From Salvelinus alpinus (lineage: Eukaryota; Chordata; Actinopteri; Salmoniformes; Salmonidae): DNA of 64,000 nucleotides. The stretch lies in contig NC_092090.1 in NCBI RefSeq assembly GCF_045679555.1, forward strand, positions 31,112,788-31,176,787, given 5' to 3'. Positions 43,371 to 60,767 of the stretch are shown one piece after another (positions within the stretch are counted from its first letter, which is position 1; the number at the start of each line of letters is the position of its first letter). The notes under the pieces are model-generated. The model ran no database searches, was not told where the DNA came from, and saw only the letters and a program-made list of their open reading frames with translations. The position numbers and the translations under genes were made by a program.

Positions 43371-46091
43371 CAGTCCTTTCAGAAGTTATTCACACCCCTT
43401 GATTTTTTTTCACACTTGTTACAAAGTGGGATTGAAATTATTGGAGAAAATAATAATCAGCGATCTACAATACTCATGTCAAAGTAAAAAAGTATTATAA
43501 GAAAATTAAATCACTGTCTTGATTATATAAGTATTCAATACCTTGAGTCTGTTACACACCTTTGGCAGGGATTTACAGCTGTCTCTGGATAAGTCTAAGA
43601 GCTTTGCACACCTGGATTGTACTATATTTGCCCATTTATTTTTTCCAATCTCGGTCATGTTGATCATCGCTTGACAGCCATTTAAGTACTGCCATAGATT
43701 TTCAATTAGATTTAAGTCAACTGTAACTAGGCCACTCGGGACATTCAATGACGTCTTGGTAAGCAACTTGTGTAAACTCAGCAAAAAAAGAAACATCCTC
43801 TCACTGTCAACTGCGTTTATTTTCAGCAAACAACATGTAAGTATTTGTATGACCATAAGATTCAACAGCTGAGACATAAACAGAACAAGTTACACAGACA
43901 TGATGAACAGAAATCGAATAATGTGCACCTGAAAAAGGGGGGAATCAAAAGTAAGTCAGTATCTGGTGTGGCCACCAGCTGCATTAAGTACTGCAGTGCA
44001 TCTCCTCATGGACTGCACCAGATTTGCCAGTTCTTGCTGTGAGATGTTACCCCACTCTTCCACTAAGGCACCTGCAAGTTCACGGACATTTCTGGGGGGA
44101 ATGGCCCTAGCCCTCACCCTCCGATCCAACAGGTCCCAGACATGCTAAATGGTATTGAGATCCGGGCTATTCGCTGGCCATGGCAGAACACTGACATTCC
44201 TGTCTTGCAGGAAATCATGCACAGAACGAGCAGTATGGCTGGGGGCATTGTCATGCTGAAGGGTCATGTCAGGATGAGCCTGCAGGAAGGGTACCACATG
44301 AGGGATGAGGATGTCTTCCCTGTAACGCACAGCGTTGATTGCCTTCAATAACATCATTCTCAGTCCGATGATGCTGTGGCACACCGCCCCAGACCATGAC
44401 AGACCTCCACCTCCAAATCGATCCCGCTCCAGAGTACAGGCCTCGGTGTAATGCTCATTCCTTTGATGATAAACGCAAATCCGATCATCACCCCTGGTGA
44501 GACAAAACCGCGACACGCCAGTGAAGAACACTTTTTGCCAGTCCTGTCTGACAACAGGCCCGACAAGCCCTCAGTCCAGCCTCTCTCGGCCTATTGCGGA
44601 CAGTCTGGGCACTGATGGAGGGGTTGTGTATTCCTGGTGTAACTCGGGCAGCTGTTGTTGCCATCCTGTACCTGTCCCGCAGGTGTGATGTTCAGATGTA
44701 CCGGTCCTGTGCAGGTGTTACATGTCTTCTGCCACTGCGAGGATGATCAGCTGTCCATCTTGTCTCCATGTAGTGCTGTCTTAGGCGTCTCACAGTACGG
44801 ACATTGCAATTTATTGCCCTGGCCACATCTGCCGTCCTCATTCCTCCTTGCAGCATGCCTAAGGCACATTCACGCAGATGAGCAGGGACCCTGGGCATCT
44901 TTCTTTTGGTGTTTTTCAGAGTCAGTAGAAAGGCCTTCTTAGTGTCCTAAGTTTTCATAACTGTGACCTTATTTGCCTGCCGTCTGTAAGCTGTTAGTGT
45001 CTTAGCGACCGTTCCACAGGTGCATGTTCATTAGTTGTTTATGGTTCATTGAACATGCATGGAAAACAGTGTTTAACCCCTTTACAGTGAAGTTATTTGG
45101 GTTTTTACGAATTATCTTTGAAAGACAGGGTCCTGAAAAAGGGACGTTTCTTTTTTTGCTGAGTTTATATTTGGCCATGTTTAAGGTAGTTGTCCTGCTG
45201 AAAGGTGAATTTGTCTCCCAGTGTTTGTAGGAAAGCTGACGGAACCAAGTTTTCCTCTAGGATTTTGCCTGTGCTTAGCTCTATTCCGTTTCTTCTTACA
45301 CTAAAAACTCCCTATTCCTTGATGTTGACAAGCATACAACATGATGCAATCACCAACATGCTTGAGAATATGAAGTGGTACACTGTGTTGTGTTGGATTT
45401 GCCCCAAGCATAATGCTTTGTAATCAGGACAAAAAGTTAATTTCCTTGCCACGTTATTTTTCAGTATTACTTTAGTGCCTTGTCGCACACAGGATGCATG
45501 TTTTGGAATATTTTTATTCTGTATAGGCTTCCTTTTCACTGTCATTTATGTCCGTATTGTGGAGTAACTAAAGTACAATGTTGTTGATCCATCCTCCATT
45601 ATCTCCTGTCAGTCATTAAACTTTTTTAAAATCACCATTAGCCCCATGGTGAAATCCCTGAATGGTTTCCTTCCTCTCCGGCAACTGAGTTGAGAACGGT
45701 GCCTGTATATTTGTAGTGAATGGATGTAATGATACACCATTATAAGTGTTAATAGCTGCATCATGCTCAAAGGGATATGTAATGTCTGCACCCCCCCCCC
45801 CCCCATCCTGTTATTGCACAGAGTCCATGCAGTTTATTTGACTTGTTAAGCACATGTTTACTCCTGAACTTATTTAGGCTTGCCATAAAAGGGTTGAATA
45901 CTTATTGACCCAAGACATTTCATCTTTTCATTTGTAAAGATGTTTTTTTATTTTTTATTCCACTTTCACATTATGGGGTGTTGTGTGTACATCAGTGACA
46001 CAAAACTCAATTTAATAAGTGTTTAATTCAGTCTGTAACACAACAAAATGTGGAAAAAGTCAAAGGGTGTGAATACTTTCTAATGGCACTG
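43371..46091 (-). mobile_element. Tc1-like element (outer), interrupted
   Basis: Inverted ends CAGTCCTTTCAGAAGTTATT and, on the minus strand, CAGTGCCATTAGAAAGTATT, flanked by TA (43369-43370 and 46092-46093). Without the inserted element it is about 1.3 kb. The interior is a heavily decayed transposase region with no usable frame. A poly(C) run lies at about 45788-45804. Another Tc1 element sits inside (43775-45165). Confidence 0.8.
43775..45165 (-). mobile_element. Tc1-like element (inner), inactive transposase
   Basis: Ends AACTCAGCAAAAAAAGAAAC and the inverse GTTTCTTTTTTTGCTGAGTT, flanked by TA (43773-43774 and 45166-45167). The minus strand carries a broken transposase. The N-terminal helix-turn-helix part is at 44898-44692 (MPRVPAHLRECALGM...). 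The catalytic part is at 44531-44145, with HDNAPSHTARSVHD and WPANSPDLN. The first catalytic pair, normally TDES, reads TGVS, so the first Asp is lost. The third acidic residue (NPIE) is replaced by an early stop, and there is at least one frame change between the parts. Confidence 0.85.
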
Positions 46092-46564
46092 TATTCACCC
46101 TTGGTATTTGCATGCTCACAAGTTACTGTAAGTGAAAGCTTTGGTGATATGGAGATTATGCATCAATATGTTATGTAATCAAAACAAAATTCCACACTAA
46201 ACATAAACATTTTCTGTAAGCACATGTTCTGCAGCAAAGTGTCCGGGCTTAAAATGTAATGGGAGCCAGAGGAGGGGGGTATTGATTGTTTGTTCACATA
46301 TGATAAGAGCCCGTTGCCATAACGACTGCCCTGCAGATTACCTTTAGTCCTGTGAGAAGCCTACTGTCTGTGGGAGCCTTCCTGTGAGTTAAGACACTGA
46401 AGCTCCGTTCATACCTGGTTCTAACATGCACCATTTGTCCTGATTTTGTCCACATTCTGATTGTGCCCACATCTTCAGACAGGTGTAGACGATTACAAGA
46501 TGCACTGTGATCTGGTTGTGATCAGATCTTCCTGACCACCTCTGGAGGTAGTCAGGCAAACATT

Positions 46565-46710
46565 GGGAGAATCTCAATTGAATACTCCTCACATGCTTTC
46601 GCCTTGCCTTCTTAAAACCCATTGGATGAGAAAGCCATAGGTCCCTCTCCTCTGACATCCTCCAATGGGTTTTGAGGAGGCGAGTAGAGAGGATGCAATT
46701 GAGATTCTCC
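46565..46710. mobile_element. Palindromic MITE
   Basis: Ends GGGAGAATCTCAATTGAATA and, on the minus strand, GGAGAATCTCAATTGCATCC. The inner parts are also inverted (AAAACCCATTGGATG against CCAATGGGTTTTGAGG). Non-coding. Confidence 0.7.
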
Positions 46711-46828
46711 ATAGTGTCTGGATATCTTACAAGTGTAGATGGATCTGGACAGTGAAACCATTTTTAAATCATTAGTATCAGACCTTCTAAAATCATTGAC
46801 ATGTGGCACCATTGATTTATGGCATGTA

Positions 46829-48427
46829 CAGTGGGGCAAAAAAGTATTTAGTCAGCCACCAATTGTGCAAGTTCTCCCACTTAAAAAGATGAGAGGCCTG
46901 TAATTTTCATCATAGGTACACTTTAACTATGACAGACAAAATGAGAAAAAAAAATCCAGAAAATCACATTGTAGGATTTTTTATTAATTAATTTGCAAAT
47001 TATGGTGGAAAATAAGTATTTGGTCACCTACAAACAATCAAGATTTCTGGCTCTCACAGACCTGTAACTTCTTCTTTAAGAGGCTCCTCTGTCCTCCACT
47101 CGTTACCTGTATTAATGGCACCTGTTTGAACTTGTTATCAGTATAAAAGACACCTGTCCACAACCTCAAACAGTCACATTCCAAACTCCACTATGGCCAA
47201 GACCAAAGAGCTGTCAAAGGACACCAGAAACAAAATGGTTGACCTGCACCAGGCTGGGAAGACTGAATCTGCAATAGGTAAGCAGCTTGGTTTGAAGAAA
47301 TCAACTGTGGGAGCAATTATTAGGAAATGGAAGACATACAAGACCACTGATAATCTCCCTCGATCTGGGGCTCCACGCAAGATCTCACCCCGTGGGGTCA
47401 AAATGATCACAAGAACGGTGAGCAAAAATCCCAGAACCACACGGGGGGACCTAGTGAATGACCTGCAGAGAGCTGGGACCAAAGTAACAAAGCCTACCAT
47501 CAGTAACACACTACGCCGCCAGGGACTCAAATCCTGCAGTGCCAGACGTGTCCCCCTGCTTAAGCCAGTACATGTCCAGGCCCGTCTGAAGTTTGCTAGA
47601 GAGCATTTGGATGATCCAGAAGAAGATTGGGAGAATGTCATATGGTCAGATTAAACCAAAATAGAACTTTTTGGTAAAAACTCAACTCGTCGTGTTTGGA
47701 GGACAAAGAATGCTGAGTTGCATCCAAAGAACACCATACCTACTATGAAGCATGGGGGTGGAAACATCATGCTTTGGGGCTGTTTTTCTGCAAAGGGACC
47801 AGGACGACTGATCCGTGTAAAGGAAAGAATGAATGGGACCATGTATCGTGAGATTTTGAGTGAAAACCTCCTTCCATCAGCAAGGGCATTGAAGATGAAA
47901 CGTGGCTGGGTCTTTCAGCATGACAATGATCCCAAACACACCGCCCGGGCAATGGAGTGGCTTCGTAAGAAGCATTTCAAGGTCCTGGAGTGGCCTAGCC
48001 AGTCTCCAGATCTCAACCCCATAGAAAATCTTTGGAGGGAGTTGAAGGTCCGTGTTGCCCAGCAACAGCCCCAAAACATCACTGCTCTAGAGGTGATCTG
48101 CATGGAGGAATGGGCCAAAATACCAGCAACAGTGTGTGAAAACCTTGTGAAGACTTACAGAAAACTTTTGACCTCTGTCATTGCCAACAAAGGGTATATA
48201 ACAAAGTATTGAGATAAACTTTTGTTATTGACCAAATACTTATTTTCCACCATAATTTGCAAATAAATTCATTAAAAATCCTACAATGTGATTTTCTGGA
48301 TTTTTTTTCTCATTTTGTCTGTCATAGTTGAAGTGTACCTATGATGAAAATTACAGGCCTCTCTCATCTTTTTAAGCGGGAGAACTTGCACAATTGGTGG
48401 CTGACTAAATACTTTTTTGCCCCACTG
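46829..48427 (+). mobile_element. Tc1-like transposon, nearly intact
   Basis: About 1.6 kb with long inverted ends (CAGTGGGGCAAAAAAGTATT) and flanking TA (46827-46828 and 48428-48429). The transposase starts at 47193 ([20 protein letters not shown]), with HTH segments, then the DDE domain: WSD before the break, HDNDPKHTA and NPIENLW. The frame is open to the end at 48212 except for one stop (TAA at about 47652) where the family has the Glu of WSDETK. The single change and well-kept ends point to a recent insertion; the copy is not autonomous. Confidence 0.93.
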
Positions 48428-48429
48428 TA

Positions 48430-50381
48430 TTTGTGTCTTAAAATAAACTAACACTATTTTGAAAGAAAGTCTGTCAAAAAATTTACATTTAGGGAGGGAC
48501 CAAGACATCTAGTCACAATGCGGACACAGTGGACAGATATGAGAGACATTTAAATTCCATGTGTAGAATGCAGACAAGACCAGGACAAAGGACGCATGTT
48601 AGTGCCAGGTATAAACGAGACTTGAATGACAACCTATACCGCAAAGCGAGAAAATCCATAAACTTAACACCGTTGAACTCGAACGTAAATCGACTCTCTG
48701 ATCATCTATCGAAACATTGCACAACATTTCTAACAGGAGATAGATCTTGATCCCACTAGGTCTTAGGAAAGACAAGTCCAGTTCAAGATCAGCGGACCTC
48801 CAAACTCAAGTCTGGCACACTTCGAACAAGGATTATGTATCATTTGTTCAATGTAAATGTTTGATATCTTGTTGTATTTAAATGGATCACGTATTGCACA
48901 TAGTATACACAGAGAAAACGAATGCATGAGCAATGCATGCAAAGTCTTTCAAGGACATCTATTGTTGCACTATTGGCACTATTGAACAAAGTGCTGATTT
49001 CCATTGCTGTCTTTACCTCCCTTTACCTCAGATGAACAATTGAGACCCATATGTACAATTTTGAATAGGAATATGTCCCCAAAACTTAATTGGTGACACT
49101 TTACACTAAATTGCTCTTATACTTGTGTAATAACAAAGTAATTATTCAAGTAATGACATTTAATTAATATGTACACCTTATTGCTTTGTATTGTAAATGA
49201 TAAAACCTATCCCTAAGTGGATATAGCATAACAGTGCTGAAGTACTGATTGAATGTCTCTCCAAAGTTGTGTAAAACCTTTCTTTGATGTACATTAGCAG
49301 TGTTTTTGCATCAGCCGAGCCTGAGTGAAGGAGGAGTACAGTTTGATTCATCTTAAACATTGATAACGTTGTTATCATGTAGCCCAGGGGTCTCCAACCT
49401 TGTTCCTGGAGAGCTACCCTGCTGTTGGTTTTTACTCCAATCCCAGTTGTAACTAACCTGGTTCAGTTTATCAAGCAGCTAATTCTTAGAATCAGGTGTG
49501 CTAGATTAGGGTTGGAATGGAAACCTACAGCTCTCCAGGAACAGGGTTGGAGAGCACTAATGTAGGCCTTGGGAATCCCTTGGTCAGTGTGTCTCCATGT
49601 TTTGAAAGGCTGTGGGCTCAATTCAATCAAACCTGGATGGCGGTAGCTTGTAAACAAAGTCACCAATCATTGCTGTGGTGGGTCCAATTGAATTTCAGCT
49701 CGCACCTGTCTCAGTGCGTTTGTCAACTGTGCACAGAAAAGGCTTGTAATGAAATATGTTGGGTTACAAATAGGTTTTGATCCAGCATGTGGTCCATGTG
49801 CATGTGTGTGTTTCTTCATGATACATAAAACATGGCCCAAAATATACTTAATATGATAGTAAAACAACTGTGTCAGGTCCTTACAGTTGTAGCAGATCAC
49901 AATGTCCCAAATAATAACAATAATACTACTAATAATACATATGATATAATTCGTATATTAACACAATGTATTCCTATTTAATCAATCATACATGTTTACC
50001 CCTAGTAGTATTATTATTATTATTATTAGTGAACAACCTGCTGGAGATATATTGCCAGTGCTTAGTTTCTTCCCATCCTACTGAAACCCGAGAGGAGAGA
50101 GAGTGCATTGCATCACTACCCACTCCTCGCAACATTGGTCGCCATCCACCCACCTCTCCTCTTTCCAGTACCAAAACAGATGGTGGAAAAATCATCACAT
50201 CTGCCGGGACGCAGGACAACAATAGACAGCATCTAGCCCAAGAGAACCGGGGCGTCCATCATGTTTGCTGTCAAGAGCTCCATGAGGCTGTGAGCGCCGT
50301 CGTGATTTTTGACACGGGGTACCATCACGGCAGCCGAGGATTCTTCTCGCGACTGTCTGGGCTCTCCATCGAGTGGGGAAG
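48430..50381. other. Intergenic and tmem178b 5' region
   Basis: Contains the MITE at 49385-49556 and a short ATT repeat at about 50006-50028. The tmem178b promoter and 5' UTR must lie just before 50382. No further gene recognised. Confidence 0.4.
49385..49556. mobile_element. Inverted-repeat MITE (AGGGGTCTCCAACC ends)
   Basis: Starts CAGGGGTCTCCAACCTTGTT and ends with the inverse (CTCCAGGAACAGGGTTGGAG), giving arms of about 30 bp with few mismatches around a 110-bp core. Non-coding. Confidence 0.75.
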
Positions 50382-55760
<5,379 letters not shown>

Positions 55761-56710
55761 TGGGACTGTGTGACTGGCCCACAGAGCGCACAAATAAGCA
55801 ACACCCATCCAACTTTGTCCAACGTTTTTGTCCAACCACCATCTCACCTCGTCCCCCTTCCCTGTCCATACCACCTCTGTCATCCATCTGAATCATGAGT
55901 GTACCAGAGAAATTGTACATGGGAGAACAGAGCAAAGACAAACCACACCAAACTGTACTATTTACTGTACATCTAAGACACAGAGCAATGGCCCCAGAAT
56001 ACTTTGGGACAAGGCAAGACCTTTTTGTTGTTAAACGTTTGACTACTAACTCTATGGCAGCCTAAAGGCGACTGTTTGTCTGTTTTTTTTTCAAGAGGAA
56101 TTGTCTTAAAATGGTGCTCTCTTTTAACACACACAACACAGAACACAGTCCAAAAGCTTAGAAAGAAACAACAAGCAACAAACAAGAACATGTGGCAGAG
56201 CATCCTGTCATCATTCCTCTTTTAGTCGGGTGGTCTGTACTGTGTTTGTTATTGTTCGCAACAAAAAATGATGCTGGCATAAACTGTCCAATGTTTTGAA
56301 TCAGCTGACTGATGTCAAGCATTATCCCTAGGAAGCATTATCCCTAGGAAGCATTATCCCTAGGAAGGACTTTACAGTTTAAGCCTAAAACCTGCTTCTT
56401 GCAGCAGAGGACAAAGAGCACAACATGGAAATGGCAGGGGTGGAACAGCAAGATACAATTTTGAAGAGCAAATCTTTCAACGCTTCTATGATTCAGTATG
56501 TACAAATGCATCTCTACGTAGATTCAGGTCATTGTTTGTATAAAGTAACTTGAATAAGAAAACATGTTTCTGTTTGTTTCGAGGTAACAATGGAAATTTG
56601 GGTCTTCAGTGATGTTGTTTGCTGGAATAAATTGTATGCTTCATGATTAGAAGAATAAGAGTGATCGCAAGGCACATTAAGTACTGTTTGAGAGTAGCAG
56701 AGGCAGTTAA
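55761..56710 (+). other. tmem178b: tmem178b 3' UTR
   Basis: Non-coding, with an AATAAA at about 56625 as the likely poly(A) signal. A 15-bp unit (AGCATTATCCCTAGGA) occurs three times at about 56318-56365. Confidence 0.5.
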
Positions 56711-57003
56711 AGGTCCAGTGCAGTCAAAAATTTGATTTGTGTGTGTTTTATATACTGTATATTTCCACACTATGAGGTTGGAATAATACTGTGAAATGCT
56801 GATAATGCCATTATAGTGTAAGAGCTGTTTGATCAGTATTCCCTTCCCCACTCAGACCATTCCCAGAACGTCCTAGCAAAAGTCTTGCTTGAGAAATTGC
56901 TCTTTGCTAAGAAGCTATTTTAATTGAAAACAATTACAGTAAGGTACTTGATTATTACCCAGAAATGATTTGATATTGAAATAAAAACATCTGCATTGGA
57001 CCT
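56711..57003. mobile_element. TTAA-flanked MITE
   Basis: TTAA at 56707-56710 and 57004-57007, with inverted ends AGGTCCAGTGCAG and, on the minus strand, AGGTCCAATGCAG. No coding potential. Distinct from the TTAA elements in the ERV. Confidence 0.75.
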
Positions 57004-57007
57004 TTAA

Positions 57008-59411
57008 GGAACAGTGAATATTTTATGTTGAAGGACGGGGTTCAATGAAAATAAATGTAACCTTCTGGTAACACATTCAAACTTAGAAACAATGACAGAT
57101 GGTAATTTACAGTTATAAGTGACAATACCTGCCGTCTTGGATTTGGCAGGAATTGAACGGCAGACACCAGTGTTGGACTTGCATTTAATGTATTCTGGCA
57201 CAAAAACCTTCACATAGCACAACACATTGTAGCAAGTATCAATGCATTGAGTGATTTGGTTTGTGTGAATTGCTTCAAGATGCAGGTATTTGCACAGCAT
57301 AGATTCCCAAAGCTTCTGTTGAAGTTTATCATTGAATCCATGTCTTACTCAACACAACATTTCTGTTAATATTCTTCTGTAAGTGAAAATGGGTAATGTT
57401 GAGAGTTACATTGAGAGCGCAGTAGGGCTGTGAAAAGTCATACTCAATGTCATGTTTACATCAGTAACACCACTGGTATGTTGTTTTTTCCTGTCTACCA
57501 ATCCTTCTGTCCTCAGGTTTGAGGCAGGGGTGTCTGCTCTTGCCCATAGCTGTTCTCCGTATTCTTCCTCAGTAGGGGGAGACTAGGAACCAGCTTAGGT
57601 CTCTTGGAGACAAGACCAATCATGTGGCAGCTTGTAAGCAGACAACATGATGTCCTGTTAAAGCATCATCTGCATCACTTCAGTATGAAGGATCCCTATT
57701 GAGTCAACCACTTTCCTGCAAGTGGGCTGAATGAATTGAGGGAGCTCACCATTTCTATTTTCAGTGCCACTTTTGCCCCAGGCAACAGGCAGTCTTACTG
57801 GCCCTTTGCAGTTTTCTGAGTCCCCTTCGCAATTCATAGAGATCAGGAGAGGTCAAAAGGCCCTCATTTGGGTAACATTTGATTAATGTACTCTGTAAGT
57901 GCACAGTTCTTGCAGGACTTGAGAGGTGTAATAATGATACAAGCACACTTGTGTATTACATAAAGGGTCTGGGATGAAACTCAGGCCATGTTGGGAGTTT
58001 GTTTGTGGCAGGTCTGGGTTCAGACAGGCTTCGGAGGCTAGCACTACACATGAATTAAGATGGAATTACAGGTAAGATGGAATTTATATATTTTGTGAGT
58101 ACAGAGTACTCAAGGAACACTGTTTTGTTACCTATATTAAAAAAAGCACTAATTGTGACACTTTTTCAGCAGTGTTATGAGGTGAGGTGATGAGCTATAA
58201 TCTTTCCAGTGAATTAGTGTTTGACTGTAGACAAAAACATTGCCTCAAAGTGACTACAAAGTGAAACATCCAAACATTGTTACTACATGTAGCACCACCT
58301 CAGACTTGTAAAAGTTGTGGATATTGGTGGTGTTCTGCTGCCATTCTGAGCTCATCCACAGTCTTCTCCTCCAGCTTATATCAACACACATGTACAGGTT
58401 TTGTCCCTTAGATCTCTAAATTGGCCAATGATATTGAATGCATGGATAATTGCTACAATAAACAATACATGTATTGCAATTGCGTTGTTTGAGTAATGAT
58501 AAAGGCTTTGTTGCTAATCCGGTTGATAGAGAAAAATCTGGGTAGCATAGCAAGATTTCGGAAAAAGTAGTAAAATGGCCACGTAAAAAAGAATGAGAGA
58601 AGGGGTAAGCACAATATACAACTTGTATGCAAAAGTGACAGCAAAGTACTTCTCTTATTGGGACTTCTAGTGTTTCATGAGGAACTGGAAAGTGTTCAGC
58701 GTGAGCAATGTGGGACACTGTGTACAAATGCCACAATTTCAAGTGGCACCTCTTTAAGTAGCACTGCTATGATTTTCTACAAGTCATTTATACTGGTTCA
58801 ATCCACGAGGATGGAGAAAGACGATTAAAAGACATTATAGTCTCGCATGAGATCATTATGGTTCATTTCTTTTAATGTATTCAAACTTGTGTCCATTTTT
58901 GAAACTAATTTATTTTACTGAAATAAAATGTAATTAATGTACTATTCTGAAGTCAACTGTGTCTGTATATTTCATGTATTTTAGATGTCTATGTCATCCT
59001 ATGTCACAACAGAAAAACACTGAGCTTAGGTAAAGCTCTTCCTGTGAACTGCCCATCTGGGCTTACATGTACACTATTTCACACTCACGGAGAGTATAAT
59101 CAAATAGGCTATTATGGTTCTTGCAACCACTGCAGTAAAGTTTTGGTTGGACATGTGGCACATTTTTCAGAGGAATTACACGAATGCCATGATTTCACAA
59201 TAAAAAAAACAACCATCATTCATCTCAGTTTGTCTTTCATCAGTATGTAGCACATATTCATTCTCCAAACTAATACAGAATTGATGAGGTTTTAAAAACA
59301 TTCACATGGATGTTGCCGACATCTGTCAGTTAGTGAGCTGACACTGATTTAGTCCAAATGCTAGACTTACTTTAAGTGGACCTCAGTGGATGAATTCCCT
59401 GTAATAATATT
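57008..59411. other. Intergenic DNA between tmem178b and gas2
   Basis: I see no gene or clear repeat here. The longest open frames (about 100 codons) show no domain. Confidence 0.4.
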
Positions 59412-59563
59412 AGGCTGTGTTTAGACAGGCAGCCCAATTATGAACTTTTTTTCCACCAATAGGTCTTTTGACCAATCACAGATCTTTTCACATTAGATCA
59501 TCTTAAGGCTGATCTGATTGGTAAAAAAAAAATCATAATTGTGCTGCATGTCTAAATTCAGCC
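59412..59563. mobile_element. Short palindromic MITE
   Basis: Ends AGGCTGTGTTTAGACAGGC and, on the minus strand, GGCTGAATTTAGACATGCA. Internal parts are also inverted (GACCAATCACAGATC against GATCTGATTGGT). Non-coding. Confidence 0.7.
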
Positions 59564-60098
59564 ATAGAGGCTAAGAAACAATGGGGTAAGTGTTGCTTGT
59601 ACCATCTATTGCTTAGGACACAGTGCCACCTAGAGGAGAGTTGGGTATTTTCTGTCTGTGTCCTCAGTCGTGTTAATTCCAGCAACTGAGAAAGAGTCAA
59701 GGCTGCAGGGTAGTAGCTAACCATCGAACATCTGACTACAAATAAATTGATAGTTCACATCTTTGCCTTTTTTCATGCCCATGTGATGTCATTACATGAT
59801 ATTCAATCAGAGTACATTCCAAAATATACATAAAATAATGAAAAATAAACATTTCATAACTGATCCCTATATCGTCTTCTATCAGGGTTCTAACAAAAAA
59901 ACTTTATAGTACAATAAAACAATTCTTATAGAGAAATGACTGGACAGTCTTCAGATGAGACCTCATCCAATGTAGTAAAATACAATTCTAAACGCCATTA
60001 CCTCTCAGCTATACTAGCCATCCTGAATCAACTCTTTTAAAGACTACAGGATAGATTTTTACAGGTAAGATCACTTTTTCAAACTAATCTTAAATTGT

Positions 60099-60296
60099 TT
60101 TATTTAACTAGGCAAGTCAGTTAAGAACAAATTCTTATTTACAATGACAGCCTAGGAACAGTGGGTTAACTGCCTTGTTCAGGCAGAATGACAGATTTTT
60201 GTCAGCTCAGGGATTCGCTTGTCAGGTCAGGGATTCGATCTAGCAACATTTCGGTTACTGTCCGAACGCTCTAACCACTAGGCTACCTGCCGCCCC
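60099..60296 (-). mobile_element. HpaI SINE, full length
   Basis: Minus strand: GGGGCGGCAGGTAGCCTAGT head with a tRNA-like A box, a B box as GATCGAATCC, the diagnostic GTTAAC (60165-60170) and the tail TTCTTAACTGACTTGCCTAG. There is a small internal duplication of GTCAGGGATTCG. A salmonid-specific family. Confidence 0.88.
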
Positions 60297-60554
60297 AAAA
60301 TAACACCATACCAGGTATTTTGTTGAATTCCTTTAGATGATCAAATATACCTTTCTACATACATGTGAGCCACTAAACCCAACTTACCAAAGATATATCT
60401 ACACACACACACACACACACACCTCTGGTCACTAGGCAATAGCTTTCATTCAAATAAATCTCCAGAAAAAACCTTGATATGCTCAGCATAACCAGGAAGC
60501 TTCATTGCTAGGTTGTGGTGTCAGTTATCTGTTATGGTTGAACAGATTCATGTT

Positions 60555-60767
60555 TTATTTCTTGGCACGGTAGTGTGCCCCCACCACCATGTAGCTGTCT
60601 GGTGACAGTGGTGAGAAGTCCTTCATGTTGGAGGACTTGCCTTTGGCCCAACAGGTCCTGACCGGGGTGACTGGTGGAATCCGGCAGGGGTCATGCTTCA
60701 GCAGGTAACATCCCAAGGTCTCCCAGCCTCCCCCGATGCGCACCATCACATGACGCTCATTTAGCAT
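60555..60767 (-). CDS. gas2: GAS2-family protein, terminal coding exon
   Basis: GAS2 proteins link actin (CH domain) to microtubules (GAR domain). Only the last exon is in the window. It starts after a CTTCCTGCAG acceptor and encodes 70 residues in phase 0: [20 protein letters not shown], then YLLKHDPCR, the second half of the GAR domain, and a short tail ending [12 protein letters not shown]. That end matches GAS2 itself (DNYLVVSASYKAKK) rather than the long-tailed GAS2L1-3. The stop TAA is part of an AATAAA hexamer. Upstream exons lie beyond 64000; the rest of the window on this side is intron. Paralogue (gas2a/gas2b) not decided. Confidence 0.9.
   Translation of the reverse strand: MLNERHVMVRIGGGWETLGCYLLKHDPCRIPPVTPVRTCWAKGKSSNMKDFSPLSPDSYMVVGAHYRAKK

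Noticed and set aside
47174-48118. Minus-strand frames up to 155 codons
   Set aside because: Antisense shadows of the Tc1 transposase on the plus strand.
50373-50381. Upstream GTG start for tmem178b
   Set aside because: The family starts at MAA..., an ATG is available at 50382, and vertebrate genes rarely start at GTG.
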